A DNA stretch of 64,000 nt, from the NCBI RefSeq assembly GCF_000788395.1, contig NZ_CP009888.1, positions 2,934,001 through 2,998,000 of the forward strand, written 5' to 3'. The DNA comes from Pseudoalteromonas piratica. Its GTDB lineage: Bacteria > Pseudomonadota > Gammaproteobacteria > Enterobacterales > Alteromonadaceae. The notes beneath the pieces were generated by a model. That model searched no databases. It was not told where the DNA came from and saw only the letters and a list, made by a program, of their open reading frames with translations. The translations under genes were made by a program, and so were the position numbers. Below, piece by piece: positions 9,819 to 19,489 of the stretch (position 1 is its first letter; every line of letters starts with the position of its first letter).

Positions 9819-10478
9819 TTATCGGTTCATAAAGCCAGCTTGCGCTAGAAGCTCATGAGTGAGAGTGCTTGTCGGTTTTGATTCGTGTTGTGGCATCATT
9901 AAACGCTCTAAATAGCGCGCAAGCTGATCCACTTCTAAATTCACCTTGCTACCTACTTTAAAGCCACTTATGGTGGTTTCGCCTGCGGTATGCGGCACAA
10001 TAGTTAGCTTAAATTCGTTATTGTTTATTTCGTTTACAGTAAGGCTAATACCATCAATACAGACCGAACCTTTGTACGGGATGTATTTAAGTAATTGAGA
10101 TGGCGCACTGAGCCAGTATTCTGTTGCGCGGGCATTTTTTTCAACGCGCGTTACGGTCGCAATGCCATCAATATGGCCCGAGACTAAATGGCCGCCTAAA
10201 CGCGATTGTGGCATTAAGGCTTTTTCAAGATTAACCGTTTGCCCAACTTGGTAGTTTTCAAAGTTTGTTAGAGACAGTGTTTCTTTAGATACATCAGCAA
10301 TATAACCGTGACCTGTCAAGGTGATAACCGTCAAACACACGCCATTGGTAGCAATACTGTCTCCCAATTTAACATCGCTTAAGTCCAGTTTGCCGGAGTT
10401 AATGGTAACGCGCATATCGCCGGAGATCATTTCAATTGCAGCCACCGTACCGGTTGCTTCTATAATGCCTGTAAACAT
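9819..10478 (-). CDS. ribE: Riboflavin synthase, alpha subunit
   Basis: The enzyme dismutates two 6,7-dimethyl-8-ribityllumazine molecules to riboflavin and the ribitylamino-uracil substrate of RibH. The 219-residue protein begins with the diagnostic MFTGIIEATG and contains two tandem lumazine-binding repeats, each carrying a G-V-C/S-L-T motif (GVCLTV near residue 46, GISLTVNE near 143) and a GGHLVSGHID-type segment. It begins one base after the ribD stop, indicating translational coupling, and is followed 24 bases later by ribB. The symbol ribC is used for this gene in E. coli. Confidence 0.96.
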   Translation of the reverse strand: MFTGIIEATGTVAAIEMISGDMRVTINSGKLDLSDVKLGDSIATNGVCLTVITLTGHGYIADVSKETLSLTNFENYQVGQTVNLEKALMPQSRLGGHLVSGHIDGIATVTRVEKNARATEYWLSAPSQLLKYIPYKGSVCIDGISLTVNEINNNEFKLTIVPHTAGETTISGFKVGSKVNLEVDQLARYLERLMMPQHESKPTSTLTHELLAQAGFMNR

Positions 10479-10479
10479 A

Positions 10480-11601
10480 TTAATTTCTTTTTACCAATGC
10501 ATGTAGACAAATATCCTGCCCTACATGCTTAAGGGTTTTAATTTCAAGTTCTGGAACTTGCGACATGGCGTCAAACGCTGGCAAATTGATTAAACTTTTA
10601 CTAGTGTGCCCCATCAGTTTGGGCGCCATAAACAACACAAGTTCGTCCACCAAGTTTGCTTCAAACATTTTGCCAGCCAAGGTTGCTCCAGCCTCGAGCA
10701 AGACTAAGTTGATGCTTCGCTCTGCTAGCATTGCCATTAATGCGGGTAAATCAACTTTGTCATTTGTAGCTTTCACTATTACTTGTTCAACGAAATGCGG
10801 CCAAGTATGCGAATTATCAAGCTTTGTGCGAGCAATAATAATTTTAGATTCTTGCTGAAATAACGCGAGTTCAGGTGTGAGACGGTTTTGTGAGTCAATA
10901 ATTACACGCACTGGCTGACGAGTACTGTGTTTTGCGTCTAGCTCATCGAGTTCATCAAAGCGCACATTTAATTTCGCGTTATCGATAATCACAGTATCGG
11001 CACCCGAGAGCACCGCACAGCTTTCAGCGCGAAGTGCTTGCACAACACGACGCGATTCACTGGAAGTGATCCATTTACTTTCGCCATTATGTAATGCAGT
11101 TTTGCCATCAAGGCTAGCAGCAAGCTTACAGCGTACATATGGCAAGTTGGTACGCATACGTTTTAAAAAGCCTAAATTGAGTGCTTCAGCTTCATTGGTT
11201 AGTAATCCAAAATCGGTTTCAATTCCGGCATCTTCGAGCATCTTTAAACCGCGACCTGCGACTTCTGGATTTGGATCAACCATGGCGGCAATTACACGGC
11301 TAACGCCTGCGTTAATTAGGCCTTCAGCACATGGCGGTGTACGACCATAGTGCGAACACGGCTCAAGCGTAACATAAGCAGTTGCGCCTTTGGCGTTATC
11401 GCCAGCCATTTTCAGCGCATGCACCTCAGCATGAGGACCACCTGCCTGAATATGGAAGCCTTCACCTATAATTTGGTTATCTTTAACTAGAACACAACCC
11501 ACATTAGGGTTTGGTGTTGTGGTAAAACGACCTTGCTTGGCCAGTTCGATAGCACGTGACATAAAAAAATGGTCACGTTCAGAAAAACGACTATCCAACA
11601 T
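10480..11601 (-). CDS. ribD: Bifunctional pyrimidine deaminase/reductase of riboflavin synthesis
   Basis: RibD deaminates 2,5-diamino-6-ribosylamino-pyrimidinone 5'-phosphate and then reduces its ribosyl side chain. The 373-residue protein has an N-terminal deaminase domain (about 1-145) with the zinc motifs GGPHAEVHAL and EPCSHYGRTPPC, and a C-terminal NADPH reductase domain (about 150-370) with KLAASLDGKTAL and the TVIIDN segment. It starts 4 bases after the nrdR stop and ends one base before ribE, so it is within a tightly packed operon. No FMN riboswitch fits the short gap upstream, so flavin control, if any, must act elsewhere. Confidence 0.96.
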   Translation of the reverse strand: MLDSRFSERDHFFMSRAIELAKQGRFTTTPNPNVGCVLVKDNQIIGEGFHIQAGGPHAEVHALKMAGDNAKGATAYVTLEPCSHYGRTPPCAEGLINAGVSRVIAAMVDPNPEVAGRGLKMLEDAGIETDFGLLTNEAEALNLGFLKRMRTNLPYVRCKLAASLDGKTALHNGESKWITSSESRRVVQALRAESCAVLSGADTVIIDNAKLNVRFDELDELDAKHSTRQPVRVIIDSQNRLTPELALFQQESKIIIARTKLDNSHTWPHFVEQVIVKATNDKVDLPALMAMLAERSINLVLLEAGATLAGKMFEANLVDELVLFMAPKLMGHTSKSLINLPAFDAMSQVPELEIKTLKHVGQDICLHALVKRN

Positions 11602-11605
11602 TTAT

Positions 11606-12055
11606 TTATTCACCCAAACGCGCAATTTCTTCGCCAAATTCTTTAATATCTTCAAATGAGCGATATACGGAAGCAAAGCGTACATAGGCCACTTTATCGA
11701 GTTTTTTCAGCGCTTCCATAATAAATTCACCCACTGTTTTACTGGCTACTTCACGCTCACCTGTCGCACGGAGTTGTGATTTTATTTGATGCACCACCTC
11801 TTCGACTTGCTCAGTGCTAACAGGGCGTTTTTCGAGTGCACGGCGTAACCCATTGCGCAGTTTGTCTTCATTAAACGGTTCGCGACTGCCATCTTGTTTA
11901 ATTACATGGGGCATTACCAGTTCTGCGCCCTCAAAAGTAGTAAAACGTTCATGGCATTCATTGCATTCGCGACGACGACGCACCTGATGACCACCACCGA
12001 CTAAACGTGAGTCTATTACCTTAGTGTCATTAGCTGTACAAAATGGACAATGCAT
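11606..12055 (-). CDS. nrdR: Transcriptional repressor of ribonucleotide reductase genes
   Basis: NrdR senses ATP/dATP through an ATP-cone and represses nrd operons by binding NrdR boxes. The 149-residue protein has an N-terminal zinc ribbon (Cys3, Cys6, Cys31, Cys34, in HCPFC and ECNECH) with the basic RRRREC stretch, followed by an ATP-cone domain (about 49-139) with [16 protein letters not shown]. It heads the nrdR-ribD-ribE-ribB-ribH-nusB run, an arrangement typical of gammaproteobacteria. The 69 bases between the glyA stop and this gene hold the glyA terminator, so the operon depends on a promoter in that short space or on read-through. Confidence 0.96.
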   Translation of the reverse strand: MHCPFCTANDTKVIDSRLVGGGHQVRRRRECNECHERFTTFEGAELVMPHVIKQDGSREPFNEDKLRNGLRRALEKRPVSTEQVEEVVHQIKSQLRATGEREVASKTVGEFIMEALKKLDKVAYVRFASVYRSFEDIKEFGEEIARLGE

Positions 12056-12070
12056 AAACTTCCTCGAAAT

Positions 12071-12096
12071 AAAAAAGGCCGCAAAAAAGCGGCCTT
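12071..12096 (-). terminator. Intrinsic terminator of glyA
   Basis: On the minus strand an 8-bp GC-rich stem (AAGGCCGC, 12096-12089, with GCGGCCTT, 12082-12075) and a T6 loop are followed by a run of Ts down to 12071. It lies 29 bases beyond the glyA stop and immediately before nrdR. Confidence 0.9.
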
Positions 12097-12124
12097 ATCA
12101 TAACATGTTAACTATGAGAAAACA

Positions 12125-13381
12125 TTATGCGTATACAGGGTGTTTCGCACAAATTGCTTTAACTTTCTCACGTACTTCGTCTTGTACTTTAGTATCTTCG
12201 ATGTTGTCTAGTACATCACAGATCCAGCCTGTTAACTCTTTTGCTTCTGCTTCTTTAAAGCCACGACGCGTGATAGCAGGTGAACCAATACGTAGACCTG
12301 ACGTTACGAATGGTGAACGTGGGTCGTTAGGTACTGAGTTTTTGTTAACTGTGATGTATGCATTACCTAGTGCCGCGTCAGCATCTTTACCTGTGATATC
12401 TTTGTTGATTAGATCAAGTAAGAATAGGTGGTTGTCTGTTTTACCAGAAACAACGTCGTAGCCACGTGCTTTGAATACTTCAACCATCGCTTGAGCATTT
12501 TTAACAACTTGTGTTTGGTATGCTTTGAACTCAGGCTCTAGCGCTTCTTTAAATGCAACTGCTTTAGCAGCAATAACGTGACATAAAGGACCACCTTGGC
12601 CACCTGGGAATACCGCAGAGTTTAACTTTTTGTAAATCTCTTCGTCACCACAGTTAGACACAATTAGACCACCACGAGGACCTGCTAATGTTTTGTGTGT
12701 CGTTGTTGTAACAACGTGTGCAAATGGTACTGGGCTTGGGTAAACGCCAGCAGCAACAAGACCTGCAACGTGTGCCATATCAACTAATAGGTAAGCGCCT
12801 ACTTTGTCTGCGATTTCACGGAATTTAGCCCAATCAACAATACCTGAGTATGCTGAGAAACCACCGATGATCATTTTAGGCTTGTGCTCAAGTGCTAGCG
12901 CTTCAACTTGTGCGTAGTCGATTTCGCCAGTTTCTTCATTTAGGCCGTACTGAACAGCGTTGTACGTTTTACCTGAGAAGTTCACGTGTGAACCGTGAGT
13001 TAGGTGACCGCCGTGTGCAAGGCTCATACCTAAAACTGTGTCGCCAGGCTGAAGTAACGCTTGGAATACCGCTGCGTTCGCTTGTGAACCCGCATGCGGT
13101 TGTACGTTTGCGTAGTCAGTACCAAATAATTCGTTTGCGCGATCAATTGCTAATTGCTCAACAACATCAACGTGCTCACAACCACCATAATAACGTTTGT
13201 AAGGGTAACCTTCCGCGTATTTGTTAGTTAACTGAGAACCTTGTGCTTCAAGTACACGCGGGCTACAGTAGTTTTCAGACGCGATAAGTTCGATGTGCTC
13301 TTCTTGACGCTGCTTTTCTTTTTCCATTGCGCCAAATAGTTCTGGATCAAAATCCGAGATATTCATGCTACGTTCTAACAT
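12125..13381 (-). CDS. glyA: Serine hydroxymethyltransferase
   Basis: GlyA interconverts serine and glycine with tetrahydrofolate and is the main source of one-carbon units. The 418-residue PLP enzyme has ELIASENY, the cofactor-binding [10 protein letters not shown] region and the [14 protein letters not shown] motif with the PLP lysine. The start [10 protein letters not shown] aligns exactly with E. coli MLKREMNIAD, which favours the first ATG over the internal one. It is preceded by AGGAG and followed by its own terminator. The 199 bases upstream (13382-13580) hold its leader; a TACAAT -10-like hexamer is visible there but no convincing -35. Confidence 0.98.
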   Translation of the reverse strand: MLERSMNISDFDPELFGAMEKEKQRQEEHIELIASENYCSPRVLEAQGSQLTNKYAEGYPYKRYYGGCEHVDVVEQLAIDRANELFGTDYANVQPHAGSQANAAVFQALLQPGDTVLGMSLAHGGHLTHGSHVNFSGKTYNAVQYGLNEETGEIDYAQVEALALEHKPKMIIGGFSAYSGIVDWAKFREIADKVGAYLLVDMAHVAGLVAAGVYPSPVPFAHVVTTTTHKTLAGPRGGLIVSNCGDEEIYKKLNSAVFPGGQGGPLCHVIAAKAVAFKEALEPEFKAYQTQVVKNAQAMVEVFKARGYDVVSGKTDNHLFLLDLINKDITGKDADAALGNAYITVNKNSVPNDPRSPFVTSGLRIGSPAITRRGFKEAEAKELTGWICDVLDNIEDTKVQDEVREKVKAICAKHPVYA

Positions 13382-13580
13382 GGTTACTCCTAAATAGAAG
13401 ATGGTTGTGGGATAAAGGGCGTATTGTACGCTTAAAAAGCGCGCTTGCCTACTTTGTCTATGTGAAGTTATTTAAACAGGGATTGAAAAATTTTCACAGT
13501 GTATTTTTAATGATATTTTTAAATCGATTGATTAAAAATTAAAATACACCGTAAAAACTAGATAAAATAATTTTATATAA

Positions 13581-15809
13581 CTACCAGTGTTTGCCCAAGG
13601 AGATAAAAAAAGTACTTTCATTGTTATCTGTTACACCAAAACCGACAGCTGCGGGCCCAAATCGGGTATCGGTGCCAACAAACAAACTACTGGCAAAGAT
13701 TAAATCTTGTAAATCGATATCCTGTTGCACCTGCCACACATTCCCCGCTTCTGCGCTGATACCTAAATAGAGAGGCATACTTGTCATATTTAATATATCG
13801 CGTCCAAGATCATACTGGTAAATGGCCGCCGCAAATGCCTTTTTCGGGCCAATTAATACATTTTTGCCGTATCCAGATAGATTTAAGAAGCCGCCCAGCT
13901 GCTCTGTATTCGCCGTAAATGCACCGTCAGAGTCGTATTCGGCATAAGATGCAGTGCCTACAAAAGCATGATGCCGAAGGGAAAAAGCACCTCGCCAATC
14001 TATTTTAAACTTTGTGCTCATGCGATTATCCGCAGGGTCAAGTACATCATCATAGGCTTCTTTTGCTCTTGCAAAATAAATACGTAAACGATTCCCTTTG
14101 GTTGGAAAGCTTATACTGTCTAAATTATCAAACATTAATGTGCTGAAAAAAGCGCTCTGATCATAATCAAACTTCTCATTTACTATGGATTTCTGTTCAA
14201 GCGTACCCTTATCTTTTAAAACACCCGCTTCCAAGCGCCAGTAGTTATTGAAGTTATAACCAAGGGCAGCAATGCCTGTAAGGTAATTTTTATCAAGATC
14301 AAAGTATGCTTGTGTAACCGTTTGTAAGGTGTAGCGATTTCGAATAAAGCCAAGGCGTGTGCGAGCATAAAAATCATCTTCTGCATTAAGCGGTTGATAT
14401 AATTCAGTTGCAAGATATTCCTCGAAGCCGAGTGATAATTCTGTGCGCCACTCCCCGCCATATTCATTAAGCGCCGAGCGTGTATAGGCCATGTCCAAAG
14501 ATAACACTGAGTTTACCGTAACATCACTTTGGTAATTAGCACCAAAATCAATGTAATTTGGTCCCCACGACTTCCCCACCGTTTTAAGCACTAAAACCCG
14601 CCCCTGTTCGGTGTCTTTAAATTCAGTTTCAACACGTTCAAACTCATCTAATGCGTAAACACGATTAACCGCTAATTGAATATCATGTTCGGAGGGTGAA
14701 TCGCCTGGTTTTAATGCAAAGTGCTGCAAAATAATTTTATTATTTATTGCTGATTGATTATCTAGAGAAATTGCTAAAATTGCGTTTCTTAAAGGTTTAA
14801 ACCAGTTTTCACTGCGCTGTTGTTTGGTATTTAAATATGCCTCAAACTCGACTTGCGGCACACCAAGAGCCGCAATTTTATCTTGTACATGCTCTGCGGC
14901 AAGACGGCCTCGAGTAAAGGATTCTGGTAAATCAGCCCAATCTGTCGTGCTTAAATCATCTATATCTGGTCGAATGTAAATATCGTGTTCAGTAAGTTGA
15001 CGTTTTTGCCATTGGGTCGATGCGTTGGTCAGTATGGTTGACAATTGACCGAGCACTTCCACCGTCGAGGTAAATTGATTGCTTGATGCTAAAGACGCAC
15101 CGATATCCACCACAATAACAATATCCGCTCCCATACTTTTTACTACATCAATCGGTAGGTTATTAGCAATCCCGCCATCGACCAATAAGCGGCCATCAAT
15201 TTCAGTTGGTTGAACGGCACCGGGTACAGATGCCGATGCTTGCATCGCTTTGACAATGCTGCCTGAACTGAGGATAACAGCTTCACTGGTGCTTAAATCA
15301 GTGGCTATTGCGCGATATGGAATCGCCAACTGGTCAAAGTCATCAAACAAATGCACTGTACGCGTGGAATTACGCAGTAACCGGCCCATACTCTGCCCAA
15401 CCAAAAACCCTTTGGATGATTTAATTGCGCCTTCACGTATGCCTAAATTAAGCTGTAAATTATAAGTATCTCTTAATTCTTTATCACGGTAACGAAGGTC
15501 TTGGCGAGGGATGTCATCGGAATAACCCTGATCCCAATCTTCGTTAAGCATAAAGGCTTCTATTTCATCTGCTGAGTAACCAAGGGCATACATGCCACCA
15601 ACATACGCGCCAATACTAGTGCCTGCAATATAGTCAATCTTTACATTATTTTGCTCTAATACTTTAAGCACGCCGATATGGGCACCACCTTTGGCACCAC
15701 CACCGCCAAGCACTAACCCTATTTTAGGTTGCGTTTTAGCAAGCACTGGTAGGCTAACAATCAAAAAGAAAATCAACAGAACAACGGGCATTTTGCGAAT
15801 GGCTAACAT
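13581..15809 (-). CDS. Patatin-like phospholipase with outer-membrane barrel (type Vd, PlpD-like)
   Basis: A 742-residue secreted lipase anchored by its own barrel. Order: signal peptide (about 1-24, ending VLAKT); patatin domain (about 29-320) with oxyanion loop GGGGAKGGAH (35-44), nucleophile elbow GTSIG (Ser65) and catalytic Asp211 in DGGIANNLP; a POTRA-like segment (about 340-410, ALKPGDSPSEHDIQLAVNRVYAL); and a C-terminal Omp85-type 16-strand barrel region ending FFISLGKHW, with an aromatic residue at the terminus as usual for outer-membrane proteins. This is the architecture of P. aeruginosa PlpD. The Ser/Asp dyad appears complete. It is transcribed alone and diverges from ettA. Substrate is unknown; phospholipase A1 activity is inferred. 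Confidence 0.9.
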   Translation of the reverse strand: MLAIRKMPVVLLIFFLIVSLPVLAKTQPKIGLVLGGGGAKGGAHIGVLKVLEQNNVKIDYIAGTSIGAYVGGMYALGYSADEIEAFMLNEDWDQGYSDDIPRQDLRYRDKELRDTYNLQLNLGIREGAIKSSKGFLVGQSMGRLLRNSTRTVHLFDDFDQLAIPYRAIATDLSTSEAVILSSGSIVKAMQASASVPGAVQPTEIDGRLLVDGGIANNLPIDVVKSMGADIVIVVDIGASLASSNQFTSTVEVLGQLSTILTNASTQWQKRQLTEHDIYIRPDIDDLSTTDWADLPESFTRGRLAAEHVQDKIAALGVPQVEFEAYLNTKQQRSENWFKPLRNAILAISLDNQSAINNKIILQHFALKPGDSPSEHDIQLAVNRVYALDEFERVETEFKDTEQGRVLVLKTVGKSWGPNYIDFGANYQSDVTVNSVLSLDMAYTRSALNEYGGEWRTELSLGFEEYLATELYQPLNAEDDFYARTRLGFIRNRYTLQTVTQAYFDLDKNYLTGIAALGYNFNNYWRLEAGVLKDKGTLEQKSIVNEKFDYDQSAFFSTLMFDNLDSISFPTKGNRLRIYFARAKEAYDDVLDPADNRMSTKFKIDWRGAFSLRHHAFVGTASYAEYDSDGAFTANTEQLGGFLNLSGYGKNVLIGPKKAFAAAIYQYDLGRDILNMTSMPLYLGISAEAGNVWQVQQDIDLQDLIFASSLFVGTDTRFGPAAVGFGVTDNNESTFFISLGKHW

Positions 15810-15953
15810 GGTTAAGCAATTTCTATAATTTTTTTAATACCTTACCTTAACTGAATAGAATGTCATTTTAAATACGTCACGACATTGAATGCCCCCATAT
15901 ATCGCACTACAATATGCAGCAATTATATTATTCAAAATACTATAGGATTATTC

Positions 15954-17627
15954 ATGCCTTTACCGGATAAGTTTATCTACACGATGCACCGTGTTAGTAA
16001 AGTAGTACCGCCAAAGCGTACTATTTTAAAAGATATTTCGCTTTCATTTTTCCCTGGCGCAAAAATTGGTGTGCTTGGTTTAAACGGTGCAGGTAAATCT
16101 ACCTTGCTGCGCATTATGGCCGGTGTTGATACCGAGTTTGAAGGTGAAGCACGCGCGTTCCCTGATACCAAAATTGGCTACTTACCTCAGGAGCCAATAT
16201 TAGACGAAAATAAAACTGTTCGCGAAACAGTTGAAGAAGCACTTTCTGAAGTGACAAATGCCCTTGCACGTTTAGATGAAGTTTACGCTGAATACGCAAT
16301 GGACGGTGCAGATTTTGACGCATTGGCAAAAGAGCAAGGTGAACTTGAAGCAATTATTCAAGCACACGATGGTCACAACCTAGATAATGCTCTAGAGCGT
16401 GCAGCCGATGCCCTTCGTTTACCAGAATGGGATACGCCGATTAAAGTACTTTCAGGTGGTGAGCGTCGCCGTGTGGCAATTTGTCGTTTATTACTTGAAA
16501 AGCCAGACATGCTTCTACTCGACGAACCAACTAACCACTTAGATGCCGAATCAGTTGCATGGTTAGAGCGTTTCTTACACGATTACGAAGGTACTGTTGT
16601 GGCGATTACCCACGACCGTTATTTCCTTGATAACGTTGCTGGTTGGATCTTAGAGCTTGACCGTGGTGAAGGTATTCCATGGGAAGGTAATTACTCGTCA
16701 TGGCTTGAACAAAAAGATGCGCGTTTGAAGCAAGAAGAAAAAGCGGAGAAAGCTCGTCAGAAATCAATTGCGCAAGAACTTGAGTGGGTGCGTTCTAACC
16801 CGAAAGGTCGCCAAGCTAAATCGAAAGCACGTATGGCGCAATTCTCAGAACTACAACATTCTGATTATCAAAAACGTAACGAGACAAACGAGCTCTTTAT
16901 TCCTCCAGGTCCTCGCCTAGGTGATAAAGTACTTGAAGTGAGTAACATCAAAAAGGGTTACGGCGACCGTGTACTGATTGATGATTTAAGCTTCTCTGTA
17001 CCAAAAGGAGCTATCGTCGGAATTATCGGTGCTAACGGTGCAGGTAAATCAACTTTATTCCGTATGTTGAGTGGTCAAGAAACACCAGATGCAGGTAACT
17101 TTGAACTTGGCGAAACGGTTCAGCTTGCAACGGTTGATCAGTTCCGTGATGACTTAGATGGTTCAAAAACAGTATTCCAAGAACTATCAGAAGGCCAAGA
17201 TATTCTAAAAATTGGTAACTTTGAAATTCCAAGCCGTGCTTATGTATCGCGCTTTAACTTTAAAGGCAATGACCAACAGAAATTCGTCAAAGACTTATCG
17301 GGTGGTGAGCGTAACCGTCTTCACTTAGCCAAGCTTCTAAAAGCTGGCGGTAACATGATCTTACTCGATGAGCCTACCAATGACCTAGACGTTGAAACAT
17401 TACGTGCTCTTGAGAATGCCATTTTAGAATTCCCAGGCTGTGTAATGTGTATCTCGCACGACCGTTGGTTCCTTGACCGTATTGCGACGCACATTCTTGA
17501 TTACCGTGATGAAGGCCAAGTTAATTTCTTTGAAGGTAACTACACAGAATACGAAGCATGGCTTAAGAAAACGCTTGGTGCAGAAGCTGCGCAACCAAAA
17601 CGTATTAAGTACAAGAAAATCGGTTAA
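15954..17627 (+). CDS. ettA: Energy-dependent translational throttle protein (ABC-F)
   Basis: EttA binds the ribosomal E site and gates the first elongation step according to ATP/ADP ratio. The 557-residue cytoplasmic protein has two ABC domains without membrane segments: Walker A GLNGAGKST and GANGAGKST, signatures LSGGERRR and LSGGERNR, and Walker B LLLDEPTNHLD and LLDEPTNDLD, separated by a charged linker (WLEQKDARLKQEEKAEKARQ). The arm motif and C-terminal PKRIKYKKIG match E. coli EttA. The ATG at 15954 is chosen over an upstream in-frame ATG because AGGA lies 7 bases ahead and alignment starts there. A strong bidirectional terminator follows. Confidence 0.97.
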   Translation: MPLPDKFIYTMHRVSKVVPPKRTILKDISLSFFPGAKIGVLGLNGAGKSTLLRIMAGVDTEFEGEARAFPDTKIGYLPQEPILDENKTVRETVEEALSEVTNALARLDEVYAEYAMDGADFDALAKEQGELEAIIQAHDGHNLDNALERAADALRLPEWDTPIKVLSGGERRRVAICRLLLEKPDMLLLDEPTNHLDAESVAWLERFLHDYEGTVVAITHDRYFLDNVAGWILELDRGEGIPWEGNYSSWLEQKDARLKQEEKAEKARQKSIAQELEWVRSNPKGRQAKSKARMAQFSELQHSDYQKRNETNELFIPPGPRLGDKVLEVSNIKKGYGDRVLIDDLSFSVPKGAIVGIIGANGAGKSTLFRMLSGQETPDAGNFELGETVQLATVDQFRDDLDGSKTVFQELSEGQDILKIGNFEIPSRAYVSRFNFKGNDQQKFVKDLSGGERNRLHLAKLLKAGGNMILLDEPTNDLDVETLRALENAILEFPGCVMCISHDRWFLDRIATHILDYRDEGQVNFFEGNYTEYEAWLKKTLGAEAAQPKRIKYKKIG

Positions 17628-17645
17628 TTGATTTTCACGCAATCC

Positions 17646-17676
17646 AAAAAAAGCCCGCACATTTGCGGGCTTTTTT
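17646..17676. terminator. Bidirectional intrinsic terminator between ettA and rhomboid gene
   Basis: The stem AAGCCCGCA/TGCGGGCTT with a short loop is flanked by A-run on the left and T6 on the right, so it can end transcription from both sides. It separates the convergent ettA and rhomboid genes. Confidence 0.92.
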
Positions 17677-17689
17677 AATCTGTTGAATA

Positions 17690-18772
17690 CTAACGTTTTA
17701 ATACTGCTTCAGGCTGGTTAAGTAGTTTTATTAATGGATTTTCAGCAAGCACCTTCTCTTTTAACAAGTAACCAATAATTAGGCCCACAACAAATCCGCC
17801 AATATGCGCGCCATAATCTACGCCATCTTGCAGTGCAACTAAGCCAAAAATATTTATCGCGATCCAAATAGCAAAGAACCAAACCGCGCTGAGCTTTTTC
17901 TGATAAATAATAAACATAAAGGTCAAGCTAGCGTGTCTAAACCACATTAAATACATACCGAATAAACCTGCGATGGCTCCACTTGCCCCAACTGATGGAA
18001 TACTTGGATTTTGTGACATTAACAAACTAAATAATGAAGCACCTAAGCCACATATTAAGTAATACGCTAAGTACTTTTTATGGCCTAAGGCATCTTCTAA
18101 ATTGTCACCAATAATATATAAAAAGTACATATTACCGACTAAGTGCATTACTGAGCCATGTAAAAAAACACAGGTAAGTAAAGTCCAAATTTCTTGGCCA
18201 TTATTAACATCGAGCGGCCTTAGAGCAAAGTTTTCTAACACATAGTTAAAACTGCTTACATCGAAAAAATAGGCGCAGAAAATGATTATATTAAGTGCAA
18301 TGAGAGACCAATTAACCCAAGGCTTTGACCTAGTTTTAATATTATATTCAACCGGCATTTGCGTTAGAAATTGGAATAAATACGTCTTCCATGACACTGT
18401 TTTGTTAAGTTCATCAAGCGCTCCTCGTAACTCAGGACTATTTTCGACTGATGTGAGTTCGTCCTTATCAATCCAGCTACCATCACATTTGCGACAAATA
18501 TCGAGCTCGGTTTCATAATCTTTTAATAAATGCACCGCTTCTAAATGACTGCCGCAGTCAGGACAGTTTAATTCAGTGCAGCCTTGAGGCTCGCCAAAAT
18601 GATGGCTGTAGCATTCGCCAATTGGGCCATCATTAATCTCTTCAATCATGCGATTAACTTGGTTCTTCTCAAACCATAGACCACCACACTGGCGACACAC
18701 ATCTATTTCTTCACCGCAATAATGGGTAACTTCAAGTGCAACATTTACGCACTTTGGGCAACGTTTAGTCAT
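17690..18772 (-). CDS. Rhomboid intramembrane protease with two N-terminal zinc ribbons
   Basis: A 360-residue serine protease of the inner membrane. Two TFIIB-type zinc ribbons come first: Cys5, Cys8, Cys26, Cys29 and Cys70, Cys73, Cys93, Cys96. The rhomboid core (about 150-340) has six hydrophobic segments, the HGSVMHLVGN motif on helix 2 (His205, His210, Asn214), catalytic Ser264 in GASGAIAG and His323 in GAHIGGF, so the dyad is intact. The zinc ribbons are predicted to lie in the cytoplasm and may recruit substrate or nucleic acid. It starts 6 bases after a gene for a one-helix membrane protein, so the two are probably co-expressed. The substrate is unknown. Confidence 0.9.
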   Translation of the reverse strand: MTKRCPKCVNVALEVTHYCGEEIDVCRQCGGLWFEKNQVNRMIEEINDGPIGECYSHHFGEPQGCTELNCPDCGSHLEAVHLLKDYETELDICRKCDGSWIDKDELTSVENSPELRGALDELNKTVSWKTYLFQFLTQMPVEYNIKTRSKPWVNWSLIALNIIIFCAYFFDVSSFNYVLENFALRPLDVNNGQEIWTLLTCVFLHGSVMHLVGNMYFLYIIGDNLEDALGHKKYLAYYLICGLGASLFSLLMSQNPSIPSVGASGAIAGLFGMYLMWFRHASLTFMFIIYQKKLSAVWFFAIWIAINIFGLVALQDGVDYGAHIGGFVVGLIIGYLLKEKVLAENPLIKLLNQPEAVLKR

Positions 18773-18778
18773 GGCTCA

Positions 18779-19366
18779 TTACTCTCCTTTTAATACGCCA
18801 ATTTGAATATCTTCTTTCGCAAGTAATCGCTTGAGTTCTTCCGCGCTGTTTTTGAGGTTTAATAACGGTCCGTTTTTAAAGTATTCCGTTTGTTCTAATA
18901 ATAATTTTGAAGCGTGACGAGAACTGATTGCCCAGCGACCAACTTGGTCAATGGTACGGTCTGCTTTGCTGTAAAAGCGGCGTACTTCCGACAAAATTTC
19001 ACTCGGTGTTTCAAGTGTCGTTGGATTGTATTTCATTGTTTGCCAGACGTATTTCTCTAGCATTGGACGTTGTTCTTGAATCACTGATTTAGGTGGACTT
19101 TTAGCTAGAATAACTGCGTATGCTTCTAACTCTTTAACCGCATCGTCTAACTCATCATACAGCGACATGCGAAGATAATAGTTATCTTCCATTTTACTTA
19201 ATGTATCGAATTTAAGTGCTTGCTCTAAACCGCTTTGTGCCGCGAGGAACACGCCCACTATGGTCGACACAATCATAAAGACCTGATTTAACCAAAAACC
19301 GGTTTTTTTTAATTCACCATGGTCAATCTTTTGTTTTTCAATGCATTCAGAAACTTGCTCAGACAT
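18779..19366 (-). CDS. One-helix membrane protein of unknown function, rhomboid neighbour
   Basis: I do not recognise this 195-residue protein. It has a soluble N-terminus (1-22), one hydrophobic segment (about 24-46, WLNQVFMIVSTIVGVFLAAQSG) and a long helical C-terminal domain with heptad-like Leu/Glu spacing, including RHASKLLLEQTEYF and NSAEELKRLLAKEDI. No signal peptide is seen, so it is likely a signal-anchor protein. It lies 6 bases upstream of the zinc-ribbon rhomboid protease, on the same strand. A single-span protein encoded beside a rhomboid is a reasonable candidate substrate or regulatory partner, but this is inference from position only. Confidence 0.75.
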   Translation of the reverse strand: MSEQVSECIEKQKIDHGELKKTGFWLNQVFMIVSTIVGVFLAAQSGLEQALKFDTLSKMEDNYYLRMSLYDELDDAVKELEAYAVILAKSPPKSVIQEQRPMLEKYVWQTMKYNPTTLETPSEILSEVRRFYSKADRTIDQVGRWAISSRHASKLLLEQTEYFKNGPLLNLKNSAEELKRLLAKEDIQIGVLKGE

Positions 19367-19489
19367 GAATTTTCCCTTTTAAAATTAATTCCCTATTTTG
19401 AGCCCGCTATTAAAACATATCAGCATGAAAATATTTAATATTTTTTGTTAATCGGCTATGCTTTAAGGATGACGATAAGGAGCATGCTA

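Noticed and set aside
11602..12124. Search for an FMN riboswitch ahead of the riboflavin genes
   Set aside because: The gaps before ribD, ribE and ribB are 4, 1 and 24 bases, too short, and no conserved RFN element was seen in the space before nrdR.
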